Assembly: GCF_019969725.1 (NCBI RefSeq)
Contig: NZ_JAHXYW010000002.1
Span: 310,001 to 374,000, forward strand
Direction of reading: 5' to 3'
Source: Neobacillus bataviensis
GTDB taxonomy: Bacteria; Bacillota; Bacilli; Bacillales_B; DSM-18226
Length of the DNA stretch: 64,000 nt
Part shown: piece after piece, positions 1 through 8,740 of the stretch
Layout of the letters: each line of letters opens with the position of its first letter
Numbering within the stretch: the stretch's first letter is position 1
The notes under the pieces: model-generated
Database searches by the model: none
What the model was told of the DNA's origin: nothing
What the model saw: the letters and a program-made list of their open reading frames with translations, nothing else
Made by a program: the position numbers and the translations under genes

Positions 1-678
1 ATGCATGGCCTCTTTATTGAGTAACCCAAATGAACCTTCAGGAGCGATGTTAAATGGACGGCCAACGACAACTCTGCCGTCTGGGAAGGTAGTTAATTGC
101 TGACTGATCATGCTCCATTTCATCCCATTTACATGATAATCCTCCATACCCTTCATCAGGGCAAAATGGTTGGAGCCATTGAATTGCTGGTATGATGGCT
201 GATAAGTATGATGCTGTTGGACTTTTCCAACCCTTCTCGTAAACTTTTGGTTGAAGATCCAATCTTTAAATTCCTCCCTGGTCATAAGAATGAATTTTCC
301 ATCCATGGACAGTTTTTTAGGAGGAATTTTTAATTTTTGCCCTACATAAATAACATCGGATGAAAGGCCGTTTGCAGTTACGATTAAAGAAACTGTAGAA
401 TTAAAGGCTTGTGACAGCTTCCAAAGATTATCCCCTGGAGCAACCTCGTACATGATGGGAACCCTTAACTTCTGGCCAACTAAAAGTAAATCTGATTGTA
501 ATCCGTTGATTAGTTTTAAGTCTCCAACAGAAGTCCCATAGGTATTGGCGACCTTCCATAAATTATCCCCAGATTTCACCTCATACGTGTTACGCGGGTT
601 ATTTGCTGCATGAGCAGGGGATAAATGCATTTGCATTCCTAAAATTAGAGTAAATAGAATCACAAATTGTTTTTTCAT
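1..678 (-). CDS. LysM-domain N-acetylmuramoyl-L-alanine amidase (3' end cut by window edge)
   Basis: This is a secreted peptidoglycan amidase, of which 226 residues are visible. Residues 1-24 form a signal peptide ending in AHA. Two LysM cell-wall-binding modules follow at about 31-74 and 77-119; both carry the GDNLWK motif and end in VGQKL. From about residue 130 an Amidase_2-like zinc domain begins, with the QHHTYQP motif (His156/157) as the probable first metal ligand and a YHVNGMKWSMI segment. The frame is still open at the window edge, so the C-terminal part is missing. The ATG has AAAGGAA upstream. Substrate and bond type are inferred from the family. An endolysin-like or sporulation-related amidase is the main alternative. 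Confidence 0.85.
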   Translation of the reverse strand, partial: MKKQFVILFTLILGMQMHLSPAHAANNPRNTYEVKSGDNLWKVANTYGTSVGDLKLINGLQSDLLLVGQKLRVPIMYEVAPGDNLWKLSQAFNSTVSLIVTANGLSSDVIYVGQKLKIPPKKLSMDGKFILMTREEFKDWIFNQKFTRRVGKVQQHHTYQPSYQQFNGSNHFALMKGMEDYHVNGMKWSMISQQLTTFPDGRVVVGRPFNIAPEGSFGLLNKEAMH

Positions 679-790
679 TTATGAATTCCTTTCATAATGA
701 TTTCACAAAACAACTCTTTTTATGTTTTGTAAATCAAGACATTTGAATTCATTTAGTTGTGCGGATGGGTCAAATTTTTACATTCAATCA

Positions 791-824
791 AAAAAAGCGA
801 ACAGTGACTAGCGCTGTTCGCCTT
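791..824 (-). terminator. Rho-independent terminator of the CynX-like MFS gene
   Basis: An 8-bp stem pairs GCGAACAG with CTGTTCGC. In the leftward direction it is followed by a run of T. It sits directly behind the stop codon of the exporter gene. The stem core recurs at two other places in the window. Confidence 0.85.
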
Positions 825-2036
825 TTAAATATACCGATCACGGCCTGATATCATCCCAAATAGCATCACGACTACAGAGACTAAAAGGAGGGTGATAAGT
901 GGAATGGTCCACATATGGGTCTTATCATATAGAAAACCAATGAACATTGGGCCAACCGCCGCAAGGATATAACCGGTTGATTGTGCCATACCTGATAATT
1001 CAGCAGCCTGTGCGGCATTCCTCGCACGGAGTCCAATATAGCTTAGAGCTAATGGAAAGGTTCCCCCTAATCCTATCCCAATTAAAATAATACTGATAAT
1101 GGCAATAGGATAGGAAGAGCTAAGCAGTAATCCGCCATACCCAGCAAAGGAGCAAATGTTTAACAGTAAGGCAATCCATGATTGTGAGCGAAACCGACCT
1201 GCAATAACAGGGATGAAGAAACTAGCAGGTAAACCGACTAATTGGGAAAACGAAAGCATCCATCCTGCCGTGTTGCTACTCATTCCGCGGCTTTGCAGGA
1301 TTTCAGGCAGCCAAGAAATGGTGACATAAAATAAAAAGGATTGAAATCCCATAAAAATCGCGATTTGCCAGGCAAGCGGCGAGCGCCAGACTTCATTAGA
1401 ATTGGAGCTGACTTTTTTGATGGAATTTTGACTTCTTTGATTGGATTTCACAAGAAGTGCCCACACCATGATCGCAATTATAGCGGGGATTCCCCATACT
1501 ACTAAGGCTCCCTGCCAGCCAAGATTCAAGCCGTCCGCTAAAGGAACACTTAACCCTGATGCTAATGATGCCACAAATCCCATAGAGGTTGAATATACAC
1601 TTGTCATTAAACCGAACTTCTGAGGGAATTTATCCTTTACGACGGCTGGCAAAAGAACATTTCCAATCGCAATACCCATTCCTGCCAAAAGGGTCCCGGT
1701 AAAAAGAAAAAACGTGACGGGAATAGATCGGATACCTATTCCGATTAACAGTGAGCACAAGCCGATCAGCATTGTCATTTCATTTGAAAACCGACTGGCT
1801 AATTTTGGAACGATCGGTGACATGGCGGCAAAAACAAGTAATGGCAGACTCATAAGTAAGCCGGCACTCCAGTGGGCCAGTCCCACATCAGCCTGAATTT
1901 TTCCTACCAACGGTCCTACCGAGGTAATGGCAGGTCGCAAATTAAAAGCTACAAGGACAATCCCAGCTACAAGTAAAAATATATAGGTCGAATTCGATTC
2001 AGATTTGGTATGAGCAATTGACTTTCGTAATTCCAC
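825..2036 (-). CDS. MFS transporter, CynX/NimT-like
   Basis: This is a 12-helix major facilitator of about 403 residues, most like the CynX/NimT branch (cyanate or 2-nitroimidazole type small-molecule transport). The signs are the LVAFNLRPAITSVGPL segment in helix 1, its loop, and the AGMGIAIGNVLLP segment. The chosen start is a GTG at 2036, preceded by GAAAGGGAG at good spacing. A longer frame starting at a TTG (2063) has no such site. It appears monocistronic, with its own terminator. The substrate cannot be deduced from sequence. Confidence 0.8.
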   Translation of the reverse strand: MELRKSIAHTKSESNSTYIFLLVAGIVLVAFNLRPAITSVGPLVGKIQADVGLAHWSAGLLMSLPLLVFAAMSPIVPKLASRFSNEMTMLIGLCSLLIGIGIRSIPVTFFLFTGTLLAGMGIAIGNVLLPAVVKDKFPQKFGLMTSVYSTSMGFVASLASGLSVPLADGLNLGWQGALVVWGIPAIIAIMVWALLVKSNQRSQNSIKKVSSNSNEVWRSPLAWQIAIFMGFQSFLFYVTISWLPEILQSRGMSSNTAGWMLSFSQLVGLPASFFIPVIAGRFRSQSWIALLLNICSFAGYGGLLLSSSYPIAIISIILIGIGLGGTFPLALSYIGLRARNAAQAAELSGMAQSTGYILAAVGPMFIGFLYDKTHMWTIPLITLLLVSVVVMLFGMISGRDRYI

Positions 2037-2102
2037 AAATAGAACTCCCTTTCTTACAAGCAAACTTTCTTAAGTATATCACAACTAATAAAGAAAGAGG
2101 TA

Positions 2103-2133
2103 AAGGGCGAACAGTTCCCAACTGTTCGCCCTT
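2103..2133 (-). terminator. Perfect 14-bp palindromic terminator after yggT
   Basis: AAGGGCGAACAGTT pairs perfectly with its complement across a CCC loop. It lies 17 bases beyond the yggT stop codon. The T-run on the leftward side is short (TTTA). It shares the GGCGAACAGT core with the terminators at 791-824 and 8741-8767. Confidence 0.75.
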
Positions 2134-2150
2134 GCGAATTTATATTCTTT

Positions 2151-2432
2151 TTAAACACCAATAACATTTAAGGATTGACGGAGACCTTCAAGCGCAAACA
2201 TTCTTATAAATCTGAAGGCGAATAAGGCAATAATTGGTGAAAAATCAATGGGGCCTAAAGGGGGAATAAACCTCCTGAATAAGCCTAAATAAGGATCAAC
2301 TACCCTAGAAATCCAACCTCCAATTTTTGATGAATGAAATTGAGGAAACCAAGAGCCAAAAATCGAAATCAAGATCAACCAATAATAAGCCTCAAAAACA
2401 TATTGTACAAATAGAAAAATGTTAGAGCCCAA
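2151..2432 (-). CDS. YggT family integral membrane protein
   Basis: This is a small membrane protein with two hydrophobic segments around an SWFPQ motif, then RVVDPYLGLFRRFIPPLGPIDFSP, which is the hallmark of the YggT/YlmG family (role in membrane or division-site organisation, not biochemically settled). The TTG at 2432 is preferred as start because GGAAG lies seven bases upstream and the resulting 93 residues match the family length. A longer version from an ATG at 2495 would add 21 atypical residues and lacks a convincing ribosome site. In many Firmicutes yggT sits in the ylm cluster after ftsZ; here it stands alone. Confidence 0.8.
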   Translation of the reverse strand: MGSNIFLFVQYVFEAYYWLILISIFGSWFPQFHSSKIGGWISRVVDPYLGLFRRFIPPLGPIDFSPIIALFAFRFIRMFALEGLRQSLNVIGV

Positions 2433-2657
2433 TGTATATCTTCCATTCTCTTTTAATTTTTTAAAAACGGACAAACCCTTGTCCAGATGATACATATACG
2501 ATTAAGATCCAAAAAGGTTTCAAAATTATTATGTAGAAAAGAGCAAATATTATCAACTCTTAATTATTAAAAAAATCCACTTCAATTGTATGCGTTACCA
2601 ATGCAGTCAGGATAAAGCTGGTCAGCACTTTAAGCGATTAAAGCGATAAAATTTGTA

Positions 2658-2674
2658 TGTCAGATTAACTTACA
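2658..2674 (+). promoter_or_regulatory. TnrA/GlnR-type box upstream of nirB
   Basis: TGTCA-GATTAAC-TTACA matches the GlnR/TnrA consensus TGTNA-N7-TNACA at every specified base. Its centre lies about 50 bases upstream of the start point predicted from the TATAAA at 2704-2709. That is the position known for TnrA-activated promoters in Bacillus. Activation of nitrite reductase under nitrogen limitation is therefore inferred. Confidence 0.7.
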
Positions 2675-2703
2675 CATTCGTGTTAATGGACTTTCTAACG
2701 TGT

Positions 2704-2709
2704 TATAAA
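2704..2709 (+). promoter_or_regulatory. -10 element of the nirB promoter
   Basis: TATAAA lies 45 bases upstream of the nirB start codon. The bases at the -35 position (TGTTAA, 2681-2686) fit TTGACA poorly, as expected for an activator-dependent promoter. Confidence 0.5.
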
Positions 2710-2753
2710 ATATTCAAACAATTTATTTTCTAACACGGAGGGGGTAGAAACGC

Positions 2754-5162
2754 ATGAAGAAACAAAAGCTTGTACTTGTCGGGAATGGAATGGCCGGGGT
2801 GAGAGCAATAGAAGAAGTGCTGAAAATTAACCGGGAAAAGTTTGAAATAACGATTTTTGGTCAGGAGCCGTATCCGAATTATAATCGAATACAACTTTCC
2901 ACGGTCCTGCAAGGAGGTACCTCTGTTCGCGATATAACCTTGAATGAATGGAAGTGGTATGAGGACCACAATATCCGTTTATATCTGGGTGAATCGGTTA
3001 CAGCGATTGATACGGAAAACCAAATGGTTTATACAGATAAAGGGAGAATAGAGTCCTATGACAAACTGATTTTGGCAACAGGCTCAAACCCCTTCATGCT
3101 GCCGCTGCCGGGAGCAGATAAGGAAGGAGTTACCGCCTTTCGGAACATTAAAGACTGTGAAAAAATGATTGAATATTCGAAAAAACATAAGAAAGCGGCG
3201 GTTATTGGCGGGGGCTTGCTGGGCCTTGAAGCTGCACGCGGGTTATTGAACCTTGGGATGGAAGTGGAGGTCATCCATATTCATCACTACTTAATGGAAC
3301 GTCAATTGGATCAGACAGCAGGAAAACTATTGCAAACAGAATTAGAAAAACAGGGGATGAGATTCCTTTTACAAAAAAACACAGCAGAAATTTTAGGAAA
3401 AAAACAGGTAACAGGTCTTCGCTTTAAGGACGGCACCAAAATTCAAACGGACTTAGTGGTAATGGCGGTTGGGATTAAGCCCAATGTTTCTTTAGCAATA
3501 GAAGCTGGGATTCCCGTTGACCGTGGAATTATTGTCAATGACTACCTGGAAACGGATGTCCCAAATATATACGCGGTTGGGGAATGTGCGGAACATCGCG
3601 GCATTGCCTATGGTTTAGTTGCCCCGTTATATCAGCAAGGGCAAGTGTTAGCCAAAATACTTTGCAGTATCGAGGATGAAGGTTACAAGGGGTCTGTCCT
3701 TTCTACACAGCTGAAAGTATCGGGCGTCGATGTTTTCTCCGCTGGGAAAATAAATGAGGACGAACATACAAAAGCCTTCAAAGTGTACGATGATTACCGC
3801 GGTGTTTATAAAAAAGTCCTAATCGAAGACGGAAAGATATCTGGGGCTGTTTTGTTCGGTGACACAAAGGACGGGAATCGTCTATTAAGCCTCATTAATA
3901 AAGGATCAGCCATTGAGGAATATTTAGAGACGGACTTAAGTAACGGAAATGAGCAAAGTGTCGTCGCCGCAATGGCTGATGGAGAACTCATTTGCGGCTG
4001 TAATGGTGTCACAAAAGGAGCCATCGTGGAAGCTATCCGAACGAAAGGCTTGACAACAGTAGACCAAGTAAAGGGCTGTACAAATGCTTCCCGTTCGTGC
4101 GGTGGATGTAAATCACTGGTAGCGGACCTTTTACAATGTACCCTTGGTGATCAATATCAGGCAGACCAAAAGGAAGCCATCTGCGGATGTACCGATCTAT
4201 CTAGAGATGAGATTTTGCAGGAAATCCGTGAAAAGGGTTTGACTCATATTCGTGAGGTTATGAATGTGCTTGATTGGAGAACGGATGGCTGCTCGAAATG
4301 TAAGCCAGCTTTAAATTATTACTTAGGAATGATTTACCCATTAAGTTACAAGGATGAGAAAGAAGCCCGCTATGTGAATGAAAGGATGCATGCTAATATT
4401 CAAAAGGATGGCACTTACTCGGTCGTACCGCGAATGTATGGAGGAGTGACGACCGCAGATGATCTAAGAAAAATTGCCGATGTTGCGGATAAATACAAGG
4501 TAGGGCTGATTAAGGTTACAGGGGGCCAGCGCATTGACTTACTTGGTGTGAGAAAAGAAGACTTACCGAAGATGTGGGCTGATCTGGATATGCCCTCCGG
4601 TTCTGCCTATGCCAAAGGACTTCGAACCGTTAAAACCTGCGTTGGTGAAAACTTCTGCCGCTTTGGTACACAAGATTCCATTGGAATGGGGATTCGTCTG
4701 GAAAAGAAATTTGAAGGACTAAATACCCCGCACAAGGTCAAAATGGCCGTTTCCGCTTGTCCGCGTAACTGTGCAGAAAGTGGAATTAAAGATGTGGGTG
4801 TTGTTGGTGTCGATGGGGCTTGGGAAATGTATGTAGGCGGAAATGGCGGGACGCATCTCCGTTCAGCGGATCTTTTATTTAAATTTAAAACGGAGGATGA
4901 GCTTGAAGAAATGATTGGAGCGTTCCTCCAATATTACCGGGAAACGGCCCATTATTTAGAAAGAACCTCAGGATGGGTCGAGCGTTTAGGGCTTGATCAT
5001 ATTCGGGAAGTACTTTCCAATCCAAATACAGTAAAAGAATTAATGACGCGAATGGAAGAAGCATTGTCGGTTGTTCAAGAACCTTGGAAAAAAGCCATCC
5101 AGGACAAAACGCTGTTAAAAGACCTCTATGAATCTTTAAAACTCCCGGTGGAAACGAAATAA
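2754..5162 (+). CDS. nirB: Assimilatory nitrite reductase [NAD(P)H], large subunit
   Basis: This protein reduces nitrite to ammonium in the cytoplasm with NAD(P)H (NirB/NasD family, 802 residues, usual length). Residues 1-310 are the FAD/NAD(P) oxidoreductase part, with an N-terminal [14 protein letters not shown] dinucleotide fold and a second [13 protein letters not shown] fold. Two BFD-like [2Fe-2S] modules follow, at about 413-460 (CGCN...CGGC) and 475-515 (CGCT...CSKC). The siroheme/4Fe-4S part carries CVGENFC at about 628 and CPRNC at about 669, the expected C-x5-C and C-x3-C cluster and siroheme ligands. The ATG follows a GGAGGGGG site. It forms an operon with the small subunit 23 bases downstream, preceded by a TnrA-type box. 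No assimilatory nitrate reductase gene is in the window. Confidence 0.97.
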   Translation: MKKQKLVLVGNGMAGVRAIEEVLKINREKFEITIFGQEPYPNYNRIQLSTVLQGGTSVRDITLNEWKWYEDHNIRLYLGESVTAIDTENQMVYTDKGRIESYDKLILATGSNPFMLPLPGADKEGVTAFRNIKDCEKMIEYSKKHKKAAVIGGGLLGLEAARGLLNLGMEVEVIHIHHYLMERQLDQTAGKLLQTELEKQGMRFLLQKNTAEILGKKQVTGLRFKDGTKIQTDLVVMAVGIKPNVSLAIEAGIPVDRGIIVNDYLETDVPNIYAVGECAEHRGIAYGLVAPLYQQGQVLAKILCSIEDEGYKGSVLSTQLKVSGVDVFSAGKINEDEHTKAFKVYDDYRGVYKKVLIEDGKISGAVLFGDTKDGNRLLSLINKGSAIEEYLETDLSNGNEQSVVAAMADGELICGCNGVTKGAIVEAIRTKGLTTVDQVKGCTNASRSCGGCKSLVADLLQCTLGDQYQADQKEAICGCTDLSRDEILQEIREKGLTHIREVMNVLDWRTDGCSKCKPALNYYLGMIYPLSYKDEKEARYVNERMHANIQKDGTYSVVPRMYGGVTTADDLRKIADVADKYKVGLIKVTGGQRIDLLGVRKEDLPKMWADLDMPSGSAYAKGLRTVKTCVGENFCRFGTQDSIGMGIRLEKKFEGLNTPHKVKMAVSACPRNCAESGIKDVGVVGVDGAWEMYVGGNGGTHLRSADLLFKFKTEDELEEMIGAFLQYYRETAHYLERTSGWVERLGLDHIREVLSNPNTVKELMTRMEEALSVVQEPWKKAIQDKTLLKDLYESLKLPVETK

Positions 5163-5185
5163 CGGATTATTGGAGGGGAAAGAAA

Positions 5186-5506
5186 ATGGAAAAAACATTA
5201 CGTCCCATATTGGTCGGGAAAGCGGAAGATTTACCGCAAAAGCTTGGAAAAACCGTTACGATTGGCCGAAAAGAAATTGCTGTTTTTAAATTGGAAAATG
5301 GAAAAATTCATGCTATTGAGAATCGTTGTCCTCACAAAGGCGGAGTTCTGGCGGAAGGAATCGTTAGCGGGGAATTTGTTTACTGTCCCTTGCATGATTG
5401 GAAAATCAGCGTAATGGACGGAAGAGTGCAAGCACCAGATGTGGGCTGTGTTCAATCCTATCCAGTCGAAATCAGAGATGGTCAAGTATTTATTTTTCTA
5501 AACTGA
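5186..5506 (+). CDS. nirD: Nitrite reductase small subunit (Rieske-type)
   Basis: This 106-residue partner of NirB has a Rieske fold. The full ligand set for a [2Fe-2S] cluster is present: CPH, then 16 residues, then CPLH. Some NirD homologues have lost these ligands, so here the subunit probably holds a cluster. A GGAGGGG site precedes the ATG and the gap to nirB is 23 bases, so the two are co-transcribed. Confidence 0.95.
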   Translation: MEKTLRPILVGKAEDLPQKLGKTVTIGRKEIAVFKLENGKIHAIENRCPHKGGVLAEGIVSGEFVYCPLHDWKISVMDGRVQAPDVGCVQSYPVEIRDGQVFIFLN

Positions 5507-5543
5507 ATGGCTTTGTTAAAGTTCATTCTTGATTTTGAAACTC

Positions 5544-5631
5544 TGTTGATTGGAGCGGAAGGCGCGAGACTCCTGCGGGAGGCTCCCCGGACCGCCAGCG
5601 GAAAGCGAAGCGCCTGGAGCGCAAATCAACA
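5544..5631. repeat. Short palindromic Bacillaceae intergenic repeat
   Basis: An 88-bp element begins TGTTGATTGGAGCG and ends GGAGCGCAAATCAACA, so the ends are inverted copies. The GC-rich interior contains CTCCTGCGGGAGGCTCCCC and GCGGAAAGCGAAGCGCC. From memory, longer versions with the same ends are scattered through Bacillaceae genomes. It lies inside the nirBD-nirC transcription unit and would fold strongly in RNA. Confidence 0.7.
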
Positions 5632-5675
5632 GCCAAGTATAACACAGCCAAGCGAATAAAAAGGAGAGTGAAAGA

Positions 5676-6524
5676 ATGTCATTACTAAGTCCAAATCAAG
5701 TAGTAGAAAACATGATTCAGGCAGGGGAAGCGAAAGCCAAACTGCCGGTAAAGGATTTATTGATTCGCGGGGCGTTGGCAGGAGCGTTTCTTGGGTTTGG
5801 AACGACTTTAGCCTATTCGGCAGAATTGCAAACTGGAATGGGGGTCGCAGGAGCGATTCTTTTTCCGGCTGCCTTTGTCCTCATCATCCTGCTTGGGTTG
5901 GAATTAGTAACGGGCAGTTTTGCGCTGATTCCGGTTGCCGTCATGGACAAACGGGTGTCCGTTCGCCAAATGATTAATAATTGGTTTTGGGTTATTGTTG
6001 GTCATATAATTGGAGGAGTTTTTTATGCGTGGCTGTTTACGATTGCCACCACACAGTTTGGACATGTGACCAATAATGCTGTTGCAGCGAAAATTATCGC
6101 CGTATCACAGGCCAAAACAGTTGGCTATAAAAATCTTGGGGTTGATGGATTCATTGTTGTGTTTGTTAAAGCGATGTTATGTAATTGGATGGTGACATTG
6201 GGAGCGGTAATGGCGATGACTACCAAGTCGGTCATTGGCAAAATTACAGCAATGTGGCTCCCGATTTTAATCTTTTTTGCCCAAGGCTTTGAGCATGCAG
6301 TTGTGAACATGTTTGTCATTCCAGCGGGGATGATGCTTGGTGCAAATGTTTCCTTCATAGATTGGTGGGTCTGGAATCAAATTCCAGTAATAGCGGGGAA
6401 TTTGGTTAGCGGGTTTTTATTTACTGGCGCAGCCTTATATTATACACACAGGAAAGCCGAGACCAAAAAGGTGCTGGATATGGCTAAGAAGGCGGCCCCC
6501 CTTACAAGTCCGCAGCAAGGTTAA
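5676..6524 (+). CDS. nirC: Formate/nitrite transporter family channel (NirC-like)
   Basis: This 282-residue FNT-family protein is predicted to have six membrane segments and form a pentameric anion channel. Its placement after nirBD implies nitrite uptake or export. Family features include the N-terminal amphipathic region, the LELVTGSFALIPVAV segment, the VKAMLCNWMVTLGAVMA pore region, and AQGFEHAVVNMFVIPAGMMLGA with the conserved central His. An AAAAAGGAGAG site precedes the ATG. The 170-base gap from nirD holds the palindromic repeat, which may lower read-through. Formate transport cannot be ruled out from sequence alone. Confidence 0.92.
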   Translation: MSLLSPNQVVENMIQAGEAKAKLPVKDLLIRGALAGAFLGFGTTLAYSAELQTGMGVAGAILFPAAFVLIILLGLELVTGSFALIPVAVMDKRVSVRQMINNWFWVIVGHIIGGVFYAWLFTIATTQFGHVTNNAVAAKIIAVSQAKTVGYKNLGVDGFIVVFVKAMLCNWMVTLGAVMAMTTKSVIGKITAMWLPILIFFAQGFEHAVVNMFVIPAGMMLGANVSFIDWWVWNQIPVIAGNLVSGFLFTGAALYYTHRKAETKKVLDMAKKAAPLTSPQQG

Positions 6525-6537
6525 TAGAAAACTTCAA

Positions 6538-6577
6538 CAAAAAGCCCCTTGTTAAAAAAAATTAAAGGGGCTTTTTA
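6538..6577. terminator. Bidirectional terminator between nirC and the HAD gene
   Basis: AAAAAGCCCCTT and AAGGGGCTTTTT form the stem, with A/T runs on both sides. It ends the nirBDC operon. On the other strand it overlaps the last codons and stop of the HAD phosphatase gene. Confidence 0.9.
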
Positions 6578-7173
6578 TGGAAATGGGTAAGGACCTCAGA
6601 AATAAAATCGGCATAGTTATCGATATGAAAATCTGCTTCTATATTACGATTCTGAAAGGCAACGGTTTTGATATTTAAATGCCGGGCTGGAATTAAATCT
6701 AAGTCGCGGTCGCCGACTACCAAATCAATATGGTGGCTCTTTAGAACATACTCATAGGAAGAATGATGAGGCTTTCTAGTGAATCCTTGTTCTTCAACGG
6801 ATACGATCTCCTTAAAGTATTTGGCTAAATCGTATCTTTCAAGGAGATAGATAGTAGATTCTTTATCGCGATGAGTCACAATAATATTGTTATCAACGGC
6901 TGATAATACATCCACTAAGTGTTCAAATGGAACACTGTGTGTTTTCGAGTAATAGTTATGGAGCTTTTGGTATTCTGCTCTAAGCTCTAAAGAAATTCCA
7001 TAGTGTTTAAAAGCTGTTAAGGAATCTTTTTTTAACCATTTCAGCACTTCAGTGCGGTCTAGGTCTTGCTGGCTTAATTTAATAAATCCTTCGACAAGGG
7101 CTGGATAAGTATCAAAAAGAGTCCCGTCGAAATCCCACAAAATATTAATATGAATCCCTCTCTTCAAGTTCAT
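6562..7173 (-). CDS. HAD-superfamily hydrolase (phosphoglycolate-phosphatase-like)
   Basis: This is a soluble phosphatase of about 203 residues. Motif I is WDFDGTLFDT near the N-terminus (nucleophile and acid/base Asp), motif II is IIVTHRD, motif III Lys lies in GFTRKPHHSS, and motif IV is VVGDRDLD. The order and spacing fit subfamily IA with a helical cap. The ATG at 7173 is chosen because GGAG lies five bases upstream and the HAD fold begins at once. A TTG at 7251 would add 26 unrelated residues and overlap the upstream gene. The substrate is unknown. It probably shares a transcript with the zinc-finger-like gene upstream. Confidence 0.85.
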   Translation of the reverse strand: MNLKRGIHINILWDFDGTLFDTYPALVEGFIKLSQQDLDRTEVLKWLKKDSLTAFKHYGISLELRAEYQKLHNYYSKTHSVPFEHLVDVLSAVDNNIIVTHRDKESTIYLLERYDLAKYFKEIVSVEEQGFTRKPHHSSYEYVLKSHHIDLVVGDRDLDLIPARHLNIKTVAFQNRNIEADFHIDNYADFISEVLTHFHKKPL

Positions 7174-7240
7174 TACTACTCCACAATCGAAGAAATGTTC
7201 CCAATATGTATCATTGGGAACATTTCGATGATTATATTGT

Positions 7241-7654
7241 TTACTTACCAATACTTGATGTCTCTTTTTCTTTCATAGGGTTAAACTGAAATTTTTTAAG
7301 ATTTGACATCCACTCGTAGTAGTGAATTTCACACAGGCCACGAAGAAAATGGTAATTATAACAATCTTCAACCCCGCATAATTTAATTTCCTTGGGTGTG
7401 TGTGGATAGCCTATTTTTTTGTAAATGTAGTTATGATGTTCGCAGTAACCATTGGCAAAGTAGGGTTTGGAACAATCTATTGCCAAACAATGGTCAACCG
7501 AGCGAGCCTCTACCCTGATGGTATCTGTATTCCCTCTTCTTCTCATTCGAACGTAATGCTTATTACATAGCTGCCGAGCTTTAATGGGTTCACAGCATCC
7601 TTCTACAGTACACAGACCTTTCGTAGAAAACCGCTTTTTTTCAAGTGTCTCCAA
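7241..7654 (-). CDS. Unrecognised protein with three CX4CX9CX2H repeats
   Basis: The 137 residues contain three evenly spaced cysteine/histidine units with exactly the same spacing, C-x4-C-x9-C-x2-H. They start at CTVEGC, CLAIDC and CGVEDC and end CNKH, CEHH and CEIH. Each unit is followed by an aromatic/basic stretch such as YVRMRRR. This strongly suggests three small zinc sites and possible nucleic-acid binding; similar single units occur in phage-associated proteins. I do not recognise the family. The start is an ATG with GGGGTGAGGA upstream. The gene lies upstream of the HAD phosphatase, probably on one transcript. Confidence 0.75.
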   Translation of the reverse strand: METLEKKRFSTKGLCTVEGCCEPIKARQLCNKHYVRMRRRGNTDTIRVEARSVDHCLAIDCSKPYFANGYCEHHNYIYKKIGYPHTPKEIKLCGVEDCYNYHFLRGLCEIHYYEWMSNLKKFQFNPMKEKETSSIGK

Positions 7655-8009
7655 TTGTCCTCACCCCCCTAACTAAATTGTTTTAAAAAATGGAATACCT
7701 TGAAGTATTTGGTATAACCAGTTTTAATTGAAAAAACCTCTCCTAAACGAAAGAAGAGGATTCTTACTCTTCAGGACACGAGAAGAGTAATTGGCTGAAA
7801 TGGTTATTCTAGTAATAGCACCTAAATTTAGGTCTATTCTTTATGTTGTGAGATATATGGTGAAGTTTATACAATATTTGTATTATTTAAAATAATAATA
7901 CAAATACTACAATTTGTATACCCACTTAAAAATTTTCACAATATATAGATTTGTAAGCGTTTCTAAATCCAGAGTTTTACAGAAGGTCATGAAAAGGAGC
8001 GAAACAAAG
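7655..8009. other. Intergenic region with two strong inverted repeats
   Basis: This 355-base gap separates the divergent zinc-finger-like gene and deoD. It contains a 9-bp perfect stem at 7764-7790 (TTACTCTTC / GAAGAGTAA, 9-base loop, no T-run). It also holds an AT-rich nested palindrome at 7868-7920 whose core is TTTGTATTATT paired with AATAATACAAA. No further gene is convincing here. Confidence 0.6.
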
Positions 8010-8729
8010 ATGAACACAGCTAATCATAAAGAAACCCCGCATATTAAACCAAATGGAGTTGAAATTGCGGAAACCATCCTTTTGCCTGGTGATCCACTAA
8101 GAGCAAAATTTATTGCCGAAACCTATTTAGATGACGCGGTTCAATTCAATTCCGTCCGTAATATGCTAGGATTTACCGGAACGTATAAAGGAAAGAAAGT
8201 ATCCGTCATGGGAACAGGTATGGGCATGCCGAGTATGAGTCTTTATTCTTGGGAGCTGATTCATATTTTTGGCGTGAAAAATTTAATCCGGATTGGGACA
8301 TGCGGTGCTATCCAAGACTCTATGAATTTGTATGATATCGTTTTTGCCATGGGGGCTTCTACGGACTCCCGGTATGTTCATCAATACAATCTTCCAGGAG
8401 AATACTCCAATATTGCCTCATTTGCCTTATTGGAAAAAGCGAAAAGGTCAGCTGACCAAAAAGGGTTTCCAGTTCATGTCGGAAATGTACTTTCTAGCGA
8501 TATTTTTTATAATGCCGATGAAACCGCATTGGAAAAATGGCGGAAGATGGGGATTTTGTGTGTGGAAATGGAGACGGCCGGTCTTTATATGAATGCGGCC
8601 TATGCCGGAGTTAATGCGCTCACAATTTTAACGGTAAGTGATCATATTATTCGCCATGAACAAACGACACCAGAAGAAAGACAAGTAGCTTTTACAAATA
8701 TGATGGAGATTGCTTTGGAACTGGCGTAG
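8010..8729 (+). CDS. deoD: Purine nucleoside phosphorylase, DeoD type
   Basis: This enzyme cleaves purine (deoxy)nucleosides with phosphate to free base and (deoxy)ribose-1-phosphate. The 239-residue product fits hexameric DeoD enzymes. Visible signatures are LPGDPLRAKFIAE near the start, GTGMGMPS for phosphate binding, IRIGTCGA, VEMETAGLY, and SDHI with the catalytic Asp. The ATG at 8010 is chosen for the AAAGGAG site and family length; the longer frame adds 32 non-homologous residues. It stands alone, without deoC or pdp. Together with guaC, the 5'-nucleotidase-like gene and the NCS2 permease it points to purine salvage. Confidence 0.95.
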   Translation: MNTANHKETPHIKPNGVEIAETILLPGDPLRAKFIAETYLDDAVQFNSVRNMLGFTGTYKGKKVSVMGTGMGMPSMSLYSWELIHIFGVKNLIRIGTCGAIQDSMNLYDIVFAMGASTDSRYVHQYNLPGEYSNIASFALLEKAKRSADQKGFPVHVGNVLSSDIFYNADETALEKWRKMGILCVEMETAGLYMNAAYAGVNALTILTVSDHIIRHEQTTPEERQVAFTNMMEIALELA

Positions 8730-8740
8730 CCATTATAAAA

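Noticed and set aside
7655..8009. Purine riboswitch upstream of deoD
   Set aside because: The stems present do not match the three-way junction consensus; the same was concluded for the guaC leader.
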